8,227 nt of DNA from Rubrobacter sp. (GTDB taxonomy: Bacteria > Actinomycetota > Rubrobacteria > Rubrobacterales > Rubrobacteraceae). The notes under the pieces are model-generated. The model did no database searches. It worked only from the letters and a program-made list of their open reading frames with translations, and was not told where the DNA came from. Position 1 is the first letter of the stretch, and each line of letters starts with the position of its first letter. The stretch lies in NCBI GenBank assembly GCA_013695335.1, contig JACDAR010000146.1:1-8227 (forward strand), in the 5' to 3' direction. Positions 5,895 through 8,227 of the stretch are shown here, one piece after another. A program made the translations under genes and the position numbers.

Positions 5895-7169
5895 CTAGGA
5901 AGAAACCTTCGCCTCGAAGGCAACTGTCGCCCCCAGGCTGGAGAGCTTCTCCTCGAAATCCTCGTAGCCGCGCAGGATGTGCCGCGCGCCGTCCACAGCA
6001 GTCGTGCCCTCAGCCACGAGCCCAGCCATCACAAGCGCCGCCCCACCACGCAGGTCAGGTGACTGCACTATTGTCCCGGAGAGCCTGCGCGGGCCGCGCA
6101 CCAGCGCCCTGTGCCCCCCGAAGAGGTCGATGCCAGCGTTCATGCGGTTGAGTTCTTCTGCGACCTGAAGCCGGTTCTCGTACACGTTTTCGGTGATGAT
6201 TCCGGCCCCCGAAACCTGGGTCAGAAGCACCATCATCTGGGCCTGGAGGTCTGTGGCAAAACCGGGGAAAGGCAGCGTGGAAACGTCAACGCCGGAGAGA
6301 TCCAGCGGGTCACCCACCCGCGCGCGGAGACCGTCGTCCGTATTGGTCACGTCCACGCCCATCTCCCTCAACTTCTCCATCTCCATCTTGAGATGACGGG
6401 TGTTGGCGTGCCTCACCGTTACGTCGCCGCCGGTAGCCGCCGTAGCCATGAGGAAGGTGCCTGCTTCTATGCGATCCGGAACCACCGAATACTCGACTGG
6501 CGAGAGTTCCTCTACGCCTTCGACAACGATGCGACCCGTTCCGGCCCCGGCTATGCTCGCGCCCATCGCGTTCAGAAACTCGGCGAGGTCAACGATCTCG
6601 GGTTCGCGGGCGCAGTTGTCGATGATCGTGGTTCCCTGCGCCAATGTAGCGGCCATCATCACGTTCTCCGTGGCCCCGACGCTCGGGTACTCGAAGTACA
6701 CCTCGGCCCCGTGCAGCCCGTTCGGCGCGGAAGCCCTGATGAAGCCGTGGTCGAGATCCACCTCCGCGCCAAGCGCCCGCAGGCCGTCGAGATGGTAGTT
6801 GAACTTCCGCAAGCCCAGGTTGCACCCGCCCGGCGCGGAGACCTCAGCCTCCCCGAAACGGGCAACGAGCGGCCCTAGCACGATGATGGATGCGCGCATC
6901 TGGCGCACCAGCTCGTAAGGGGCCGTGTACGAATCCACGTCAGCAGTATCCAGTTCCAGCGTGTGCCCGGAAAAGTCCGACGAAGCCCCGAGGCCGTCGA
7001 GGACCGCACGCATGGTGCCGACGTCGCTGATGCGCGGAACGTTGTGCAGGGTGGTTCGGCCTGGGGCCATGAGCGAGGCCGCTATAAGCTTCAGCGCCGC
7101 GTTCTTCGCGCCGGAGACCTTTACCTCGCCTTCCAGCCGGACTCCGCCCTCGATCAGAAATCTTTCCAT
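5895..7169 (-). CDS. murA: UDP-N-acetylglucosamine 1-carboxyvinyltransferase MurA
   Basis: MurA transfers enolpyruvate from phosphoenolpyruvate to UDP-GlcNAc, the first committed step of peptidoglycan synthesis, in the cytoplasm. From ATG at 7169 the product is 424 residues, a typical length. Key residues are at near-E. coli positions: K22-N23 in SGAKNAAL, the active-site-loop Cys at 116 in PGGCNLGLR, and D307 in PGFATDLQAQ (general base), with ENR at 331-333 and RHILRGYED near the end. The loop Cys predicts fosfomycin sensitivity. The residues after it (NLGLRKFNYH) differ from the more common AIGARPVDLH pattern. This start has GGGAGGGG (7182..7175) just upstream; in-frame starts further up, to 7220, add residues not seen in the family. 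It lies between atpC and the M20 gene in the same direction. Confidence 0.97.
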   Translation of the reverse strand: MERFLIEGGVRLEGEVKVSGAKNAALKLIAASLMAPGRTTLHNVPRISDVGTMRAVLDGLGASSDFSGHTLELDTADVDSYTAPYELVRQMRASIIVLGPLVARFGEAEVSAPGGCNLGLRKFNYHLDGLRALGAEVDLDHGFIRASAPNGLHGAEVYFEYPSVGATENVMMAATLAQGTTIIDNCAREPEIVDLAEFLNAMGASIAGAGTGRIVVEGVEELSPVEYSVVPDRIEAGTFLMATAATGGDVTVRHANTRHLKMEMEKLREMGVDVTNTDDGLRARVGDPLDLSGVDVSTLPFPGFATDLQAQMMVLLTQVSGAGIITENVYENRLQVAEELNRMNAGIDLFGGHRALVRGPRRLSGTIVQSPDLRGGAALVMAGLVAEGTTAVDGARHILRGYEDFEEKLSSLGATVAFEAKVSS

Positions 7170-7176
7170 CGTCGCC

Positions 7177-7182
7177 CCTCCC
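7177..7182 (-). promoter_or_regulatory. Ribosome-binding site that fixes the murA start
   Basis: GGGAGG, read on the minus strand within an AGGGAGGGG run, is about seven bases from the ATG at 7169. The 17 extra codons upstream of this ATG run through the site, so the longer start at 7220 is unlikely. Confidence 0.75.
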
Positions 7183-7238
7183 TGACATTTCTTGCACATA
7201 CCGGACAGACCAAGCGCCATCCAGTTTATGGCCCTCGC

Positions 7239-7267
7239 AGATTACAGAACGGCAACGCCAGAGTAAA
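7239..7267 (-). promoter_or_regulatory. Candidate murA promoter in the atpC-murA gap
   Basis: On the minus strand TTTACT (7267..7262) and TAATCT (7244..7239) are 17 bases apart, which would start transcription about 60 bases before the murA ATG. Both elements are only partial matches to consensus. The 121-base gap is the largest on the minus strand in this half of the window and holds no visible terminator hairpin, so read-through from the atp operon is also possible. Confidence 0.3.
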
Positions 7268-7290
7268 GATTCCGCAACCGTTCGGTAAGC

Positions 7291-7731
7291 CTAGCCTTCC
7301 CCGTACCGGCGCGCCACCCTGACGAAGTTCTCCCCAACCCGGCGGCGCCGCTCTATCTCATTCCTGGCCCTCTCCACGTCTTCTTCGTCGCCTTCCGCGA
7401 GACCCGAGAGGTCGTTCTCCGCCTCCTCCACCCGGTTCTCGGCCTCGGAGACGTCGATCTCATCGGCCGGGATGGCCTCCTCGACCAGGATCTGGACCAG
7501 GTTCTCGGAGACCTTGAAGAAGCCGTCGGAGGTAGCATAGACCAGGGTTTCGTCGTCCTGCAAGATGCGGACGTCCGCGATCTCGACGGTGGAGATGGTC
7601 GGCGCGTGGTCCACGAGAACCCCGATCTCACCGTCCGCGATCCTGGCTATGACACGATCCACCTCCCCGTCGAAGATGACTTCTTCGGGTGTGATCACCC
7701 GACAGAAAAGCTGCCGTCCCTCGTCAGCCAC
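7291..7731 (-). CDS. atpC: F-type ATP synthase epsilon subunit
   Basis: Epsilon is part of the rotating central stalk of F1 and can inhibit ATP hydrolysis. The 146-residue product has the N-terminal beta-sandwich pattern: CRVITPEEVIFDGEVDRV (10-27), the DGEIGVLVDHAPTIS segment (33-47), then the DGFFKVSENLVQILVE strands. The C-terminal half is highly charged and helical-looking (EAENRVEEAENDL, then ERARNEIERRRR), matching the mobile helical hairpin of the family, with somewhat more acidic residues than usual. The GTG start overlaps the atpD stop by one base (TAGTG), implying translational coupling; no strong separate ribosome-binding site is visible. It is the last gene of the atp operon. Confidence 0.95.
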   Translation of the reverse strand: MADEGRQLFCRVITPEEVIFDGEVDRVIARIADGEIGVLVDHAPTISTVEIADVRILQDDETLVYATSDGFFKVSENLVQILVEEAIPADEIDVSEAENRVEEAENDLSGLAEGDEEDVERARNEIERRRRVGENFVRVARRYGEG

Positions 7732-8227
7732 TACGAATTACCGCCCTCGCCAGCCCCGACTCCAGCCTCTTCCCTGTCCCCGCTGTCTTCGCTGTCCTCG
7801 TCGCCGCCGTTCTCGTCGTCGTCATCGCCGCTCATGCCGCGGGCTTTCTCTTTGGCGTCGTCTATACCGCCGACCATGTAGAAAGCCTGCTCCGGCAAAT
7901 CGTCGTGCTGCCCCTCCACGACCTCGCGGAAGCTCTGCACGGTCTCTTCGAGGTCCACGAACTTGCCTTCGAGGCTGGTAAACGCCTCGGCTACGAAGAA
8001 CGGCTGCGAGAGGAAACGCTGCAACCTGCGGGCGCGGCCCACTATGACCTTGTCCTCCTCCGACAACTCGTCTATGCCGAGGATGGCGATGATGTCTTGA
8101 AGCTCCTTGTAGCGCTGGAGGATGTTCTTGACCTGCTGGGCCACCTGGTAGTGCTCGTCGCCCACGACCGACGGGTCGAGGATCGAGGAGTTCGAGGACA
8201 GCGGGTCCACCGCCGGGAAGATGGCCT
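7731..8227 (-). CDS. atpD: F-type ATP synthase beta subunit, C-terminal part (partial)
   Basis: Only the last 164 full codons are in the window; the start lies beyond the right edge. Beta is the catalytic subunit of F1. The visible part begins AIFPAVDPLSSNSSILDP and continues with EHYQVAQQVKNILQRYKELQDI, the DELSEEDK helix motif (the DELSEED element that contacts the central stalk), RRLQRFLSQPFFVAE and LPEQAFYMVGGI, all highly conserved in AtpD. The nucleotide-binding P-loop is outside the window. After the usual C-terminal residues (about DDAKEKARGM) there is an added tail of 33 residues rich in Asp, Glu, Gly and Ser (coding 7734-7832), which typical beta subunits lack. The stop overlaps the atpC start. 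Confidence 0.97.
   Translation of the reverse strand, partial: AIFPAVDPLSSNSSILDPSVVGDEHYQVAQQVKNILQRYKELQDIIAILGIDELSEEDKVIVGRARRLQRFLSQPFFVAEAFTSLEGKFVDLEETVQSFREVVEGQHDDLPEQAFYMVGGIDDAKEKARGMSGDDDDENGGDEDSEDSGDREEAGVGAGEGGNS

Noticed and set aside
7216..7232. Small inverted repeat (GCCAT, seven bases, ATGGC) in the murA leader.
   Set aside because: Five pairs without a following T tract or conserved context; too weak to call a terminator or riboswitch.
1..8227. Searched by eye for CRISPR arrays, insertion sequences, tRNA or rRNA genes and defence or toxin genes.
   Set aside because: None seen. The window is almost fully occupied by core metabolic genes with normal spacing and no target-site duplications or repeat arrays.

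Overview
This is a bioenergetics and cell-wall window from a GC-rich bacterium. The best guess is a deep-branching actinobacterium of the Rubrobacter type. The reasons are high GC, frequent GTG and TTG starts, a 7Fe ferredoxin of the actinobacterial FdxA kind, and murA downstream of the atp operon. The taxon is an inference from gene content; no rRNA or marker search was possible, and Thermoleophilia or Chloroflexota are not excluded.

Layout: (1) 1-2977, minus strand: nuoA-nuoB-nuoC-nuoD and the first 20 codons of a gene that is probably nuoH. These are very tightly packed complex I genes, with overlaps or gaps of 7 bases or less. A strong sigma-70-type promoter lies just upstream of nuoA (TTGAAA, 17 bases, TATATT). 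(2) 2978-3241: the divergent intergenic region. (3) 3242-4693, plus strand: a 7Fe ferredoxin and, 30 bases later, an unusual flavoprotein-like protein. The second protein has a NuoF/RnfC-type 51K domain, an SLBB domain and an RnfC-type barrel domain, and contains no cysteine at all. (4) 4700-5821, minus strand: an M20 family metallohydrolase, convergent with the previous gene. (5) 5895-7169, minus: murA. (6) 7291-8227, minus: atpC and the 3' part of atpD, the end of an F-type ATP synthase operon.

How they fit together: NuoA-D are the membrane-arm and quinone-module subunits of proton-pumping NADH:quinone oxidoreductase, and AtpC/AtpD use the resulting proton gradient. MurA commits UDP-GlcNAc to peptidoglycan. 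The most interesting locus is the divergent pair opposite nuoA. A soluble ferredoxin sits beside a NuoF/RnfC/PduS-like protein that has lost its own iron-sulfur domain. The ferredoxin may replace that domain in trans and form an electron-input or electron-transfer partner for the complex I encoded next door. That function is a hypothesis from sequence and neighbourhood only. Apart from this pair, the window is mostly housekeeping genes with a few odd features: long low-complexity tails on NuoB and AtpD, and an M20 gene whose coding region extends beyond any canonical start codon.
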